19,567 bases of DNA from an uncultured Acidobacteriota bacterium (lineage in GTDB: Bacteria; Acidobacteriota; Vicinamibacteria; Vicinamibacterales; SCN-69-37). The notes below the pieces were generated by a model. The model made no database searches and was not told the origin of the DNA. It saw only the letters and a list, made by a program, of their open reading frames with translations. Both the position numbers and the translations under genes were made by a program. Where the stretch lies: positions 1 through 19,567 of the forward strand of contig CALFMR010000044.1 of assembly GCA_937880585.1 (NCBI GenBank), written 5' to 3'. Positions 7,356 to 15,981 of this stretch are shown piece by piece (positions within the stretch are counted from its first letter, which is position 1; each line of letters starts with the position of its first letter).

Positions 7356-7715
7356 ATGAGTGACGCGACTACCCCAACCACTCCGTCGAGCAACAGGAAC
7401 GTCATGATCGTGCTCGCCTACCTCTGGCTGCTGGCTCTCGTGCCGCTGCTGGTGGACAAGGAGGACAAGGAAGTCCAGTGGCACGCCAAGCACGGTCTCG
7501 TGCTGCTCGTCGCCGAAATCGTCCTGTGGATCGTGCTGTCGATCTTCTCCATGGTGCTCACGACGACGCTGCCGATGGTGGGCTGTGCGTTCAGCCTGCT
7601 CTTCCTCGTGCTCTGGGTGGGCATCCTCATCGTGCACATCATGTGCATCGTGAAGGGCATCAACGGCGGCCGCTTCCTGATCCCGGGCCTGAGCAACTAC
7701 GCCGATCGATTCTGA
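7356..7715 (+). CDS. Small DUF4870/Tic20-like membrane protein
   Basis: This 119-residue inner-membrane protein resembles DUF4870/Tic20-like small membrane proteins. Hydrophobic segments at about residues 16-33, 47-68 and 74-97 predict three or four membrane passes. Typical landmarks are VMIVLAYLWLLALVPLL, DKEDKEVQWHAKHGLVLLVAE (histidines in a conserved HAKHG motif between the first two segments) and the C-terminal VKGINGGRFLIPGLSNYADRF. The biochemical role of the family is unknown. The start at 7356 is supported by AAGGAG nine bases upstream. The gene is followed after 70 bases by a YidD-like gene on the same strand, so both may relate to the membrane or envelope, but no operon is proven. 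Confidence 0.75.
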   Translation: MSDATTPTTPSSNRNVMIVLAYLWLLALVPLLVDKEDKEVQWHAKHGLVLLVAEIVLWIVLSIFSMVLTTTLPMVGCAFSLLFLVLWVGILIVHIMCIVKGINGGRFLIPGLSNYADRF

Positions 7716-7785
7716 TCGCCTGTCGTCGTCCGACTCCGCCGGCAGCGCGTCCAGCCGTCAGTCGCTGGCCGCGCCTGCCGGCGAG

Positions 7786-8127
7786 GTGTCACGGGCGGCG
7801 ACGAGGCCGACGGCACGGCCACGCCGATGGCGGAGGCTTGCCGTCGCCGCCGCGGTTCTCATTCTCCTCGGACTCGATGTGTCCAGGGCTCCCGCTCAGC
7901 AGATCACCGCGCGCGTGCTGCGCGCCAGCATTCACGTCTATCAGCACACCGCTTCGCCCGTGCTCGCGGCCATGGGCGCACGCTGCCGGTTCGAGCCGTC
8001 GTGCAGCCACTACGCGGACGCCGTGATCGCGCGCCACGGCGCACTCGAAGGATCGTGGCTGACGATCCGCCGCATCGCACGTTGTGGGCCGTGGACCCCG
8101 GCCGGAACGATCGATCCGCCGGAGTGA
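7786..8127 (+). CDS. yidD: YidD-like membrane protein insertion efficiency factor
   Basis: This 113-residue protein belongs to the YidD (UPF0161) family, a small membrane-associated factor that assists insertion of membrane proteins by the YidC/Sec pathway. The family core is clear: CRFEPSCSHYADAVIARHG around residues 66-84, then GSWLTIRRIARCGPWTPAGTIDPPE. The three conserved cysteines (CRF, SCS and RCGPW) are all present. The start is a GTG at 7786 (GAG precedes it). Unlike the usual roughly 70-85 residue protein, it has an N-terminal extension with a hydrophobic segment (LAVAAAVLILLGLDVS), which may be a signal anchor. It does not sit in the usual rpmH-rnpA-yidD-yidC cluster, at least within the window, so it may be a second or relocated copy. 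The last residues DPPE replace the usual DPVP. Confidence 0.88.
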   Translation: MSRAATRPTARPRRWRRLAVAAAVLILLGLDVSRAPAQQITARVLRASIHVYQHTASPVLAAMGARCRFEPSCSHYADAVIARHGALEGSWLTIRRIARCGPWTPAGTIDPPE

Positions 8128-8140
8128 AAGGCGCTCGGCG

Positions 8141-8168
8141 GAACTGCGAACTTTGAACTTCGAACTGG
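8141..8168 (+). repeat. Four tandem GAACTNN heptamers
   Basis: GAACT occurs at 8141, 8148, 8155 and 8162, exactly seven bases apart, with the two variable bases GC, TT, TC and GG. The block lies just after the yidD stop and just before hairpin copy 2. Strict seven-base periodicity in a noncoding gap suggests a short tandem repeat or a binding array. Confidence 0.75.
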
Positions 8169-8172
8169 GGCT

Positions 8173-8200
8173 CCCCGGGTCTGAAGACCCGGGGCTCCGA
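8173..8200. repeat. TGAA-loop hairpin repeat, copy 2
   Basis: CCCCGGGTC (8173-8181) pairs with GACCCGGGG (8186-8194) around TGAA, and CTCCGA follows (8195-8200). The copy at 1921-1953 shares the loop and flank with a differently composed but still perfectly paired stem. It lies between the convergent yidD and lpdA genes and could also serve as a bidirectional terminator, though there is no T-tract. Confidence 0.75.
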
Positions 8201-8239
8201 TGAAAACGCCCGGGGGGGCCGCGCCAGTCCGAGGTGCGT

Positions 8240-9640
8240 CTAGATGTGCAGCACGCGCCCGAGGGAATCGAGCGCGGCTTCGCCGATGGCTTCAGACAGC
8301 GTCGGGTGTGCGTGGATGGCGAAGTCGACCTCGTCGACCGTGAGCTCGTTCGTGCGCGCCATGACCAGTTCGCCAATCATCTCCGACGCGTGGCCGCTGA
8401 CGATGTGCGCGCCGAGGATCTCGCCGTACTTCGAGTCCCGGATGATCTTCACGAATCCGTCGGTGTCCATCGTCGCGCGCGCGCGGCCGTTGGCGGAGAA
8501 GGGGAACCGGCCGACCGTGTACGCCGTGCCGGCGGCCTTGACCTGCTCTTCAGTCAACCCGACGCTCGCGACTTCCGGCTGGCAGTAGGTGACGCTCGGC
8601 ACGTTCGTGTAGTCGATGGCGTGCGGCGACTGGCCAGCAATGACTTCCGCCACGTGGACGCCCTCGCGCGTGCCCTTGTGCGCGAGCATCGGCGGCCCGG
8701 CGACGTCGCCAATCGCGTAGATGCCCGGCACGGTCGTCGCAAGCGTCGCCGGATCGACGCGGATGAATCCGCGGTCGGTCAGTTTCACGCCGACGGCCTC
8801 GAGACCGATGCCGTCCGTGTTCACCGCGCGGCCCGCCGCCATCAGCACCCTGTCGGCCGCGACCGTCTTCGTCGCGCCTTCCACTTCGATCGTCAGCGTT
8901 ACGCCGCGGTCGGAGACATCCGCCTTGACGACCTTCACGCCCGCGAGCACGTCGATGCCGCGTTTGCGGAAGCTCTTCGTGACTGCATCCGACGACTCGG
9001 CGTCCTCGAGCGGCAGAATGCGCGGCAGCGCTTCGATGAGCGTGACCTTCGTCCCGAACGCGTGGAAGATGTCCGCGAACTCCGTTCCGACCGCGCCCGC
9101 GCCGACGATGGCGAGCGAGGCCGGCGCCTGTTCGAGGAACAGCGCCTCGTCCGACGTGATGACCGTCGTGCGGTTGATACCGAGGCCGATCGACGGGATG
9201 CCCTTCGATCGCGAACCGGTCGCGAGGACGATGGCCTTCTTCGCCGTGATCGTGTCGCCGCCGACGGTGACGGTCTTCGGCGACGTAAGCGTGGCCGCGC
9301 CGGCGATGACGGCGATCTTGTGCTTCTTCATCAGGAAGCCGACGCCCTTCGAGTTCTGGTCGGCGACCTGCCGCGACCGTCGCATCGCAACGCCGTAGTC
9401 GACGGTGACGTTGCCGGTCGTGATGCCGAGGGCCTTGGCCTCCTCGCGTACGACGTGGGCCATCGACGCGCTGTAGAGCAGGGCCTTGGTCGGGATGCAC
9501 CCGATGTTCACACACACGCCGCCGAGCTTTTCTTTCTCGATGACGGCGACCGACAGGCCGAGCTGCGCGGCACGGATCGCACCGGGATAGCCGGCGGGCC
9601 CGCCGCCGACGAATACGACATCAAAGGACTGCTGGGCCAC
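8240..9640 (-). CDS. lpdA: Dihydrolipoyl dehydrogenase (E3)
   Basis: This FAD-dependent enzyme re-oxidises the dihydrolipoyl group of E2 with NAD+, completing the pyruvate dehydrogenase cycle in the cytosol. From the chosen GTG at 9640 it has 466 residues, a normal length. Visible features are the FAD-binding VGGGPAGYPGAIRAAQLG, the redox-active disulfide motif GGVCVNIGCIP (Cys43, Cys48), the NAD-binding VGAGAVGTEFADIFHAFG, the second FAD motif GIYAIGDVAG, and the C-terminal HAHPTLSEA with the catalytic His-Glu pair near residues 445 and 450. GAGGAG at 9651-9646 lies five bases before the GTG, whereas the upstream ATG would add 12 residues with no better site. The gene is the last of the pdhA-pdhB-pdhC-lpdA cluster and is separated from pdhC by 57 bases with a small hairpin. 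PDH is the simplest assignment, but it may be shared with other lipoyl complexes. Confidence 0.93.
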   Translation of the reverse strand: MAQQSFDVVFVGGGPAGYPGAIRAAQLGLSVAVIEKEKLGGVCVNIGCIPTKALLYSASMAHVVREEAKALGITTGNVTVDYGVAMRRSRQVADQNSKGVGFLMKKHKIAVIAGAATLTSPKTVTVGGDTITAKKAIVLATGSRSKGIPSIGLGINRTTVITSDEALFLEQAPASLAIVGAGAVGTEFADIFHAFGTKVTLIEALPRILPLEDAESSDAVTKSFRKRGIDVLAGVKVVKADVSDRGVTLTIEVEGATKTVAADRVLMAAGRAVNTDGIGLEAVGVKLTDRGFIRVDPATLATTVPGIYAIGDVAGPPMLAHKGTREGVHVAEVIAGQSPHAIDYTNVPSVTYCQPEVASVGLTEEQVKAAGTAYTVGRFPFSANGRARATMDTDGFVKIIRDSKYGEILGAHIVSGHASEMIGELVMARTNELTVDEVDFAIHAHPTLSEAIGEAALDSLGRVLHI

Positions 9641-9645
9641 ACGAA

Positions 9646-9651
9646 CTCCTC
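9646..9651 (-). promoter_or_regulatory. Ribosome binding site deciding the lpdA start
   Basis: GAGGAG on the minus strand lies five bases before the GTG at 9640 and decides that start over the in-frame ATG 36 bases upstream. Confidence 0.7.
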
Positions 9652-9680
9652 GGCGCGCGGGGGACGCCGGCGCCACTCCT

Positions 9681-9697
9681 GCGGATCGACGATCCGC
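9681..9697 (-). other. Intercistronic hairpin between pdhC and lpdA
   Basis: GCGGATCG (9681-9688) and CGATCCGC (9690-9697) form a near-perfect palindrome immediately beyond the pdhC stop codon, effectively a 6-bp stem with a five-base loop. No T-tract follows. A role in mRNA processing or unequal expression of E2 and E3 is possible. Confidence 0.4.
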
Positions 9698-10999
9698 CTA
9701 CCAGACCAATGCCAGCGGGTTCTCGAGCATGCCCGCGAGCGTCTTGAGGAACGCCGCGCCCGTCGCGCCGTCGACGACGCGATGATCGCAACTGAGCGTC
9801 AGGCGCAGCCGGCGTCGCACGACGACCGCACCATTGACGACGACCGGCTTCGGCTCGATGCGTCCGACGGCAAGAATCGCGGCCTCGGGCGGATTGATCA
9901 CGGCCGTGAACTCGTCGATGCCGAACATCCCGAGATTCGACACCGAGAATGTCGCGCCCGTGTATTCCTCGGGCGCGAGTCGCTTCTCGCGCGCACGTCC
10001 GGCCAGCTCGCGCACTTCGGTGCCGATCTCGCGCAGCGTCTTGCGGTCCGCGTGACGGACGACTGGCGTGATCAGGCCGTCCTCGACGGCAACGGCCACG
10101 CCGATGTGGATGTCATGCCACTGGCGGACACGATCGTCCATCCACCAGGCGTTGACCCACGGGTGCTGTCGAAGTGCTGATGCCGCGGCGCGCACGATGA
10201 GGTCGTTGAAGGAGAACTTGCCGTCACCGGTGGCGAGGAGCGCTTCGCGGGCTTCGTGCGCGCGCTCCATGTCGACGTCGGTCGTGAGATAGAACGTCGG
10301 GATCGGTCCGATCGACTGCACGAGCCGCTTCGCGATCGTCTTGCGCATCGGCGAGAGCGCGACGTCCGTGAACGCGGGACCGGTCTCGGTCGCCGTGGCC
10401 GTTGCGCTGCGTGTGGCGCCGGCCGGGGTACTCGCGGCCGCCTCTTCGATATCGCGCTTCACGATGCGTCCATCCGGACCGGATCCCGCGATGGCGGCCA
10501 GATCGACGCCGCGATCGGCGGCCATGCGGCGTGCAAGCGGCGACGCCTTCACGCGTTCACCGGGCGCACGCGTCGCGGCCGGGGTCGGGGCCGGTGCTGG
10601 CGCGGACACTGGCGTTGCCGGCGTCGCCGCGCCGGCCGTCGAGGATGTGGGCGCGAGCGTCGACGTAGATGGTGGCTTGGCCGGCGTCTGCGTCGACGCG
10701 GATGCGGTTCCCGCAGGGGCCGGCCCCTGTACCGGCCCGGACGCATCGCCAACCGACTCGCCAGGATTGCCGATCCACGCGAGCAGCGCGGCCACGGGCA
10801 CCGTCGAGCCTTCGGGCACGACCTGCTTCAGGAGCGTGCCGCCCGTGCGCGCGACGATCTCCATCACCGCTTTGTCGGTTTCCACTTCGGCCAGGACGTC
10901 GCCCGAGGCGACCGCGTCGCCCTCGTGCTTCTTCCAGGCGACCAGCCGCCCCTCTTCCATCGTGGGCGACAGCGCTTCCATCACGACTTTGGTGGCCAT
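9698..10999 (-). CDS. pdhC: Dihydrolipoamide acetyltransferase (pyruvate dehydrogenase E2)
   Basis: This E2 core protein carries acyl groups on a lipoyl lysine and transfers them to CoA. In order, the 433-residue chain has one lipoyl domain (about 2-78) with ETDKAVME and lipoylation site Lys43. A flexible linker rich in Ala, Pro and Thr follows (about 80-147), then a peripheral subunit-binding domain (about 150-187, KASPLARRMAADRGVDLAAI). The catalytic domain (about 210-433) ends with DHRVVDGATG, which holds the catalytic His406 and Asp410. PMRKTIAKRLVQS and FSVSNLGMFGIDEF are further E2 landmarks. One lipoyl domain is typical of Gram-positive-like and alphaproteobacterial E2. It starts four bases after the pdhB stop and precedes lpdA, so it is part of one operon. 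A branched-chain or acetoin E2 is possible, but the PDH assignment fits the neighbouring E1 best. Confidence 0.92.
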   Translation of the reverse strand: MATKVVMEALSPTMEEGRLVAWKKHEGDAVASGDVLAEVETDKAVMEIVARTGGTLLKQVVPEGSTVPVAALLAWIGNPGESVGDASGPVQGPAPAGTASASTQTPAKPPSTSTLAPTSSTAGAATPATPVSAPAPAPTPAATRAPGERVKASPLARRMAADRGVDLAAIAGSGPDGRIVKRDIEEAAASTPAGATRSATATATETGPAFTDVALSPMRKTIAKRLVQSIGPIPTFYLTTDVDMERAHEAREALLATGDGKFSFNDLIVRAAASALRQHPWVNAWWMDDRVRQWHDIHIGVAVAVEDGLITPVVRHADRKTLREIGTEVRELAGRAREKRLAPEEYTGATFSVSNLGMFGIDEFTAVINPPEAAILAVGRIEPKPVVVNGAVVVRRRLRLTLSCDHRVVDGATGAAFLKTLAGMLENPLALVW

Positions 11000-11003
11000 C
11001 TCG

Positions 11004-11984
11004 TCAATCCCGGTAGCAGACGCGGCGCACGGCCGCGACGATCTTCGGCGCGTCGGCCTTGGCCGCGCGTTCGAGATGCTTGTTGTAGGGCATGGGCACG
11101 TCCGCCTGATGGACGCGGATGACGGGCGCGTCCAACTCGTCGAACGCCTCGCGCTGAATCACGTCCACGACTTCAGCGCCGACGCCCGCGAAGCCCCATC
11201 CCTCTTCGGCGACGACGACGCGGTGCGTCTTGGCGACCGACGCGAGGATGGCTTCGGTATCGAGCGGGCGGATCGTGCGTAGATCGATCACTTCAGCCTG
11301 GATGCCGTCGGCCGCGAGCGTCTCGGCGGCGCGGAGCGCCGGCGTCACCGTCTTCGAGTGACAGATGATCGTCGCGTCGCCGCCCTCGCGCTTCACGTCC
11401 GCCTTGCCGATCGGGATGAGGTACTCCTCGTCGGGCACCTCGCCCTTCACGTTGTAGAGCATCTCGCCTTCGATGAAGATGACGGGATCGTCGCTGCGGA
11501 TCGACGACTTCAGAAGTCCCTTCGCGTCGGCTGGCGTCGCGGGCATGACGACCGTGAGCCCGGGGATGTGCGCGTACCAGCTCTCGAAGGCCTGCGAATG
11601 CTGCGCCGCGAGCTGCAGCGCCGCGCCGCCCGGACCGCGAATGACGATGGGACAACCAATCTGCCCGCCGCTCATGTAGCGGATCTTCGCCGCGCCGTTG
11701 ACGATCTGATCGAGCGCGAGCAGCGCGAAGTTGAACGTCATCACTTCGACGATCGGCCGCAGGCCGACCATTGCCGCGCCCACGCCGATCCCGGTGAACC
11801 CCAACTCGGAGATCGGTGTGTCGACGACGCGCTTCGGACCGAACTCCGCGAGCAGACCGCGGCTCACCTTGTAGGCGCCGTCGTACTCGGCCACTTCCTC
11901 GCCCATGAGGAACACGTCCTCGTCGCGCTGCATCTCTTCGCGCAGCGCCGCGTTGAGCGCGTCGCGATAGGTCATCGTCGCCAC
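11004..11984 (-). CDS. pdhB: Pyruvate dehydrogenase E1 component subunit beta
   Basis: This is the beta subunit of the heterotetrameric 2-oxoacid dehydrogenase E1, which contributes part of the thiamine-diphosphate pocket and the catalytic glutamate. The 326-residue length is standard. Landmarks are FLMGEEVAEYDGAYKVSRGL, TPISELGFTGIGVGAAMVGLRP (the Glu in SELGF is the usual catalytic one), QHSQAFESWYAHIPGL and VVVAEEGWGFAGVG. I chose the GTG at 11984, which shares one base with the pdhA stop (TAGTG) and has AAGGAGG six bases upstream. An ATG three codons later at 11975 is the alternative. The open frame reaching 12479 is an artefact of the overlapping pdhA gene. The one-base overlap with pdhA suggests translational coupling, which would help 1:1 subunit stoichiometry. 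Confidence 0.93.
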   Translation of the reverse strand: MATMTYRDALNAALREEMQRDEDVFLMGEEVAEYDGAYKVSRGLLAEFGPKRVVDTPISELGFTGIGVGAAMVGLRPIVEVMTFNFALLALDQIVNGAAKIRYMSGGQIGCPIVIRGPGGAALQLAAQHSQAFESWYAHIPGLTVVMPATPADAKGLLKSSIRSDDPVIFIEGEMLYNVKGEVPDEEYLIPIGKADVKREGGDATIICHSKTVTPALRAAETLAADGIQAEVIDLRTIRPLDTEAILASVAKTHRVVVAEEGWGFAGVGAEVVDVIQREAFDELDAPVIRVHQADVPMPYNKHLERAAKADAPKIVAAVRRVCYRD

Positions 11985-13012
11985 TAGCGGCCTCCTTCCG
12001 GCGCGTAGACGTCGGTCGTGAGCTCCGATGGATCCGGATCCGGCGAGGCGTCCGCGAACTGGACGGCGTCGGCGACGACGGCCGCGACCTCGTCTTCGAT
12101 CGCCTTGATGTCTCCGTCGGCGATGAGTCCGAGGCCGCGCAGCTTCTCTTCGAAGAGCACGATTGGGTCGCGCTGGCGCGACGCCTCGAGCTCTTCCTTG
12201 CTGCGATAGGTACCGCTCGCCGCGTCCGACATCGAGTGGCCCACGTAGCGGAACGTCCTGGCCTCGATGAGCGTCGGTCCGTCGCCCTCGCGCGCCCGCG
12301 CGACGGCCTCCTCGGTGACCAGGCGCACGGCGACGACGTCCTGCCCGTCGACCTCGACGCCCGGCATACCGTAACTCGCGGCGCGCTGCCACAGATCGCT
12401 GATGGCCGCGGCGCGCGCGATGGCCGTGCCCATGCCGTACCCGTTGTTCTCGATGACGAACACGCACGGCAGCTTCCACAGGCCCGCCATGTTCAGCGTC
12501 TCGTGGAACGATCCGATGTTCGCCGCCGCATCCCCGAAGAAGGTGAGCGAGACCTGCGACGTGCCGCGGTACTTCGCGGCGAAGGCGAAGCCCGCGCCGA
12601 GCGGGATCTGGCCGCCGACGATGCCGTGGCCGCCCATGAAATTGATCGAGGTGTCGAACAGGTGCATCGACCCGCCCTTGCCCTTCGAGCAGCCCGTCGC
12701 CTTGCCGAAGAGCTCGGCCATGACCGCGCGCGGCGCCATCCCGCGCGCCAGGGCCAGGCCGTGTTCGCGGTACGCACTGACGACGTAGTCGTCGGGAGCG
12801 AGGGCGGAGATCGAGCCGACGCCCAGCGCTTCCTGGCCAATGTAGAGGTGGCAGAAACCGCCGATCTGGCCGAGTGAATAGGCTTCACCGGCCTTCTCCT
12901 CGAAGCGCCGGATGAGCACCATCATGCGCAGCCAGTCGCGGTATTCGCTCGCGAAGGGCGGGCTCGAGGCGCTGCGTTTGGGCGTGGACTTGGACGGTGA
13001 GGACGTGGGCAT
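11984..13012 (-). CDS. pdhA: Pyruvate dehydrogenase E1 component subunit alpha
   Basis: This alpha subunit binds thiamine diphosphate and decarboxylates pyruvate, passing the acyl group to lipoyl-E2. Landmarks of the 342-residue chain are GFCHLYIGQEALGVG, SAYREHGLALARG, KGKGGSMHLFD, GGHGIVGGQIPLG, and FFGDAAANIGSFHETLNMAG ending about 20 residues later at ENN (positions 189-190). GHSMSDAASGTYRS near residue 240-255 is the phosphorylation-loop-like region seen in E1 alpha. The magnesium/TPP motif is normally GDG...NN; here the third residue is Ala (Gly160-Asp161-Ala162), an unusual substitution. The first 20 residues are Ser/Pro/Lys rich and probably disordered. The gene is the first of the operon, starting at the ATG at 13012 with GAAGGA about nine bases upstream, and faces the divergent NlpC-like gene across 148 bases. 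Confidence 0.93.
   Translation of the reverse strand: MPTSSPSKSTPKRSASSPPFASEYRDWLRMMVLIRRFEEKAGEAYSLGQIGGFCHLYIGQEALGVGSISALAPDDYVVSAYREHGLALARGMAPRAVMAELFGKATGCSKGKGGSMHLFDTSINFMGGHGIVGGQIPLGAGFAFAAKYRGTSQVSLTFFGDAAANIGSFHETLNMAGLWKLPCVFVIENNGYGMGTAIARAAAISDLWQRAASYGMPGVEVDGQDVVAVRLVTEEAVARAREGDGPTLIEARTFRYVGHSMSDAASGTYRSKEELEASRQRDPIVLFEEKLRGLGLIADGDIKAIEDEVAAVVADAVQFADASPDPDPSELTTDVYAPEGGR
11991..11997 (-). promoter_or_regulatory. Ribosome binding site deciding the pdhB start
   Basis: AAGGAGG on the minus strand lies inside the last codons of pdhA and six bases before the GTG at 11984. It favours the GTG start over the downstream ATG. Confidence 0.7.
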
Positions 13013-13160
13013 GAGGCGATGGTCCTTCGAGAACGCGGTCGGTTCAGCGTATCAAGAATGGCGGGGGCGCGGGCCTCGTGACACTGCCCTGGCGTATTGC
13101 ACTCGCCCCGTGCCCGGCGCAGACTGAGGCGTCCGGGCCGCAGTCGCCGCATCCGGCGGC
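13013..13160. promoter_or_regulatory. Divergent promoter region of pdh operon and NlpC-like gene
   Basis: This 148-base gap separates the pdhA start and the oppositely oriented unknown gene. On the minus strand, CTTGATACGCT at about 13057-13067 contains a plausible -10-like TTGATACGCT. I see no convincing -35 partner, operator or riboswitch. Confidence 0.35.
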
Positions 13161-14486
13161 ATGGCGCCCGGTTTGACCTCCTTCGACCGTATGGCCAGAC
13201 CAGCGAAGACCGCGGCGGGGCAGACGCCCCGCGAGACAGATGGCGTGCACCTCGTCGCGATACCACGCCTGTGGCTGACCGCACTCGTCGTGCTCTTCGT
13301 CGCGCCGTGGGTCGTCGTGGCGGTGTTCTATCGCGGCGGCCGGCCGCAGGCCGACGCCGTGTCCGCGCGGAGCGTGCCAGCGGCCGCGGCGCACGCGGCT
13401 GACGCCGCGGGGAATGTTGGTCCGTGGGGCCGGCTCGAAGTGACGCCCATCACGATCTCGCCGCCGGCCGAGTACATCCCGCGCACGTGGGGACCGGTCG
13501 CTGCGCCCGAGTGGCACTTTCCGGGGATGACGGCCGACGCCGTCGCCGGTTTTCTCGCGTCGGCGGGCGTCTCGCCCGATGACATCCAGCGCCTGCGCGC
13601 GACGGCGCGGCCCGAGCCGCTCAACCGCGGCGTCGTCGTCCGGCCCGACGAGCGATGGCTCATCGGCATGCCGCCCGACGTCCGCGCGCGCATCTACCTG
13701 AAGCTCGGCCGGTCGCCGCTCAACTTCGAGCAGATCACCGCGTATCGTTACTTCGGCGCGACATCGGAGGCCTGGCTCGGCTCGGTGCCGATCGAGCCGG
13801 CCACGCGCCGGCTCGTCGACCCGCTCATCTATCGCATCGGCGACTTCGAGTATTTCGCTGACGTCGATCGCATCCGCTCGCAGATCGACGATCCCGAAGA
13901 GCTGCAGCGGCTCGTCAAGGGCCTGCTCCGCGTGGCGACGGTCGTCGTCGACCTGCACGTCGACAATCCGTCGGACGTCAAAGCGATCACGGACTACTGG
14001 GGCCTCGGGGGCCATCAGACGGACATTCGGCCGCTGCTCGAGTCGATCGCCGGCACGGGCCATGCGATCGACGTCAGCCATCTGCTCCCGATCTTCGTCC
14101 GTCAGCATCTCTATCGCTATCCGAAGCTCGGCGTCGAAGATCTCGAGAAGCCGGTGCTCGCGAACTGCTTCTGGACGGCGCTCAATTTCTTCAACGACGT
14201 CCCGGACGACAAGTACCTCAACGTGAACGTCGCGGTCGAGACGCTCAAGCGCGACTACTACGTCGTCAACGACGACTATCAGCTCGGCGACATCGTGGCG
14301 TTCTCGGACGGCGGCGGCAACCTGTTCCACGTCGCGGTGTACATCGCCGACGGGCTCGTCTTCGGCAAGAACGGCCTGTCGCCGCTCGCGCCGTGGACGA
14401 TTCTTCCGCTCGATCAGATCAAAGGCCACTACATCGAGGAAGCCGACGGCTGGCAGGTGACCTACCACCGGCGCAAGGGGCTGTAA
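13161..14486 (+). CDS. Membrane-anchored protein with NlpC/P60-like C-terminal domain
   Basis: I do not recognise the full 441-residue protein. A single hydrophobic segment at about 37-57 (LWLTALVVLFVAPWVVVAVF) would anchor it with the rest outside the cytosol. The middle (about 95-330) has no motif I know. The C-terminal part resembles an NlpC/P60-type cysteine peptidase fold: NCFWTALNFF with candidate nucleophile Cys336, then LGDIVAF, then FHVAVYIADGLVFGKNG with His390 and Asn404 as possible catalytic partners. The order Cys...GDIV.F...H.A.Y matches that fold, but cell-wall hydrolysis is not demonstrated. The start at 13161 is uncertain, since the ATG at 13191 is equally possible. The gene converges on an NtrC-type regulator with 12 bases between the stops. 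Confidence 0.6.
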   Translation: MAPGLTSFDRMARPAKTAAGQTPRETDGVHLVAIPRLWLTALVVLFVAPWVVVAVFYRGGRPQADAVSARSVPAAAAHAADAAGNVGPWGRLEVTPITISPPAEYIPRTWGPVAAPEWHFPGMTADAVAGFLASAGVSPDDIQRLRATARPEPLNRGVVVRPDERWLIGMPPDVRARIYLKLGRSPLNFEQITAYRYFGATSEAWLGSVPIEPATRRLVDPLIYRIGDFEYFADVDRIRSQIDDPEELQRLVKGLLRVATVVVDLHVDNPSDVKAITDYWGLGGHQTDIRPLLESIAGTGHAIDVSHLLPIFVRQHLYRYPKLGVEDLEKPVLANCFWTALNFFNDVPDDKYLNVNVAVETLKRDYYVVNDDYQLGDIVAFSDGGGNLFHVAVYIADGLVFGKNGLSPLAPWTILPLDQIKGHYIEEADGWQVTYHRRKGL

Positions 14487-14498
14487 GAGTGCACGCAC

Positions 14499-14500
<2 letters not shown>
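14487..14500. terminator. Weak bidirectional hairpin at convergent gene ends
   Basis: GAGTGC (14487-14492) and GCACTC (14495-14500) form a perfect 6-bp inverted repeat with an AC centre between the two convergent stop codons. A short ATTT follows on the plus strand. It could terminate transcripts from both sides, but the stem is small. Confidence 0.3.
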
Positions 14501-15881
<1,381 letters not shown>

Positions 15882-15981
15882 GGTGGCGGTGTTCCTCGAA
15901 AGCGGCGGCCGGGATCGGCACCGGCCGTCGGGACGGCGAACGGCGGCCGTCCAGGCGTATCATCAGGAATCGCACGTCGTT
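15882..15981. promoter_or_regulatory. Divergent promoter region of the two-component pair
   Basis: The 100 bases between the regulator and kinase starts would carry promoters for both. On the plus strand TATCAT at 15958-15963 resembles a -10 hexamer, 18 bases before the kinase ATG. I looked for a TGGCAC-N5-TTGC type sigma-54 promoter here and saw none. No clear inverted repeat operator was found. Confidence 0.3.

Noticed and set aside
8234..10180. 648-codon plus-strand open frame across lpdA and pdhC
   Set aside because: It is antisense to two well-recognised genes and its Arg/Asp/His-rich composition is typical of reverse-strand reading of GC-rich coding DNA.
10714..10729. Perfect 16-bp palindrome with GGCCGGCC core inside pdhC
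   Set aside because: It lies within the Ala/Pro-rich linker coding region, where GC-rich codons readily make palindromes, and nothing suggests a regulatory role.
13044..14498. 484-codon minus-strand open frame opposite the NlpC-like gene
   Set aside because: The plus-strand frame has a membrane segment and an NlpC/P60-like motif. The opposite frame is Arg/Asp/Val/Glu rich with no recognisable domain.
15882..15981. Sigma-54 promoter between the regulator and kinase
   Set aside because: No TGGCAC-N5-TTGC-like sequence was visible on either strand in this gap.
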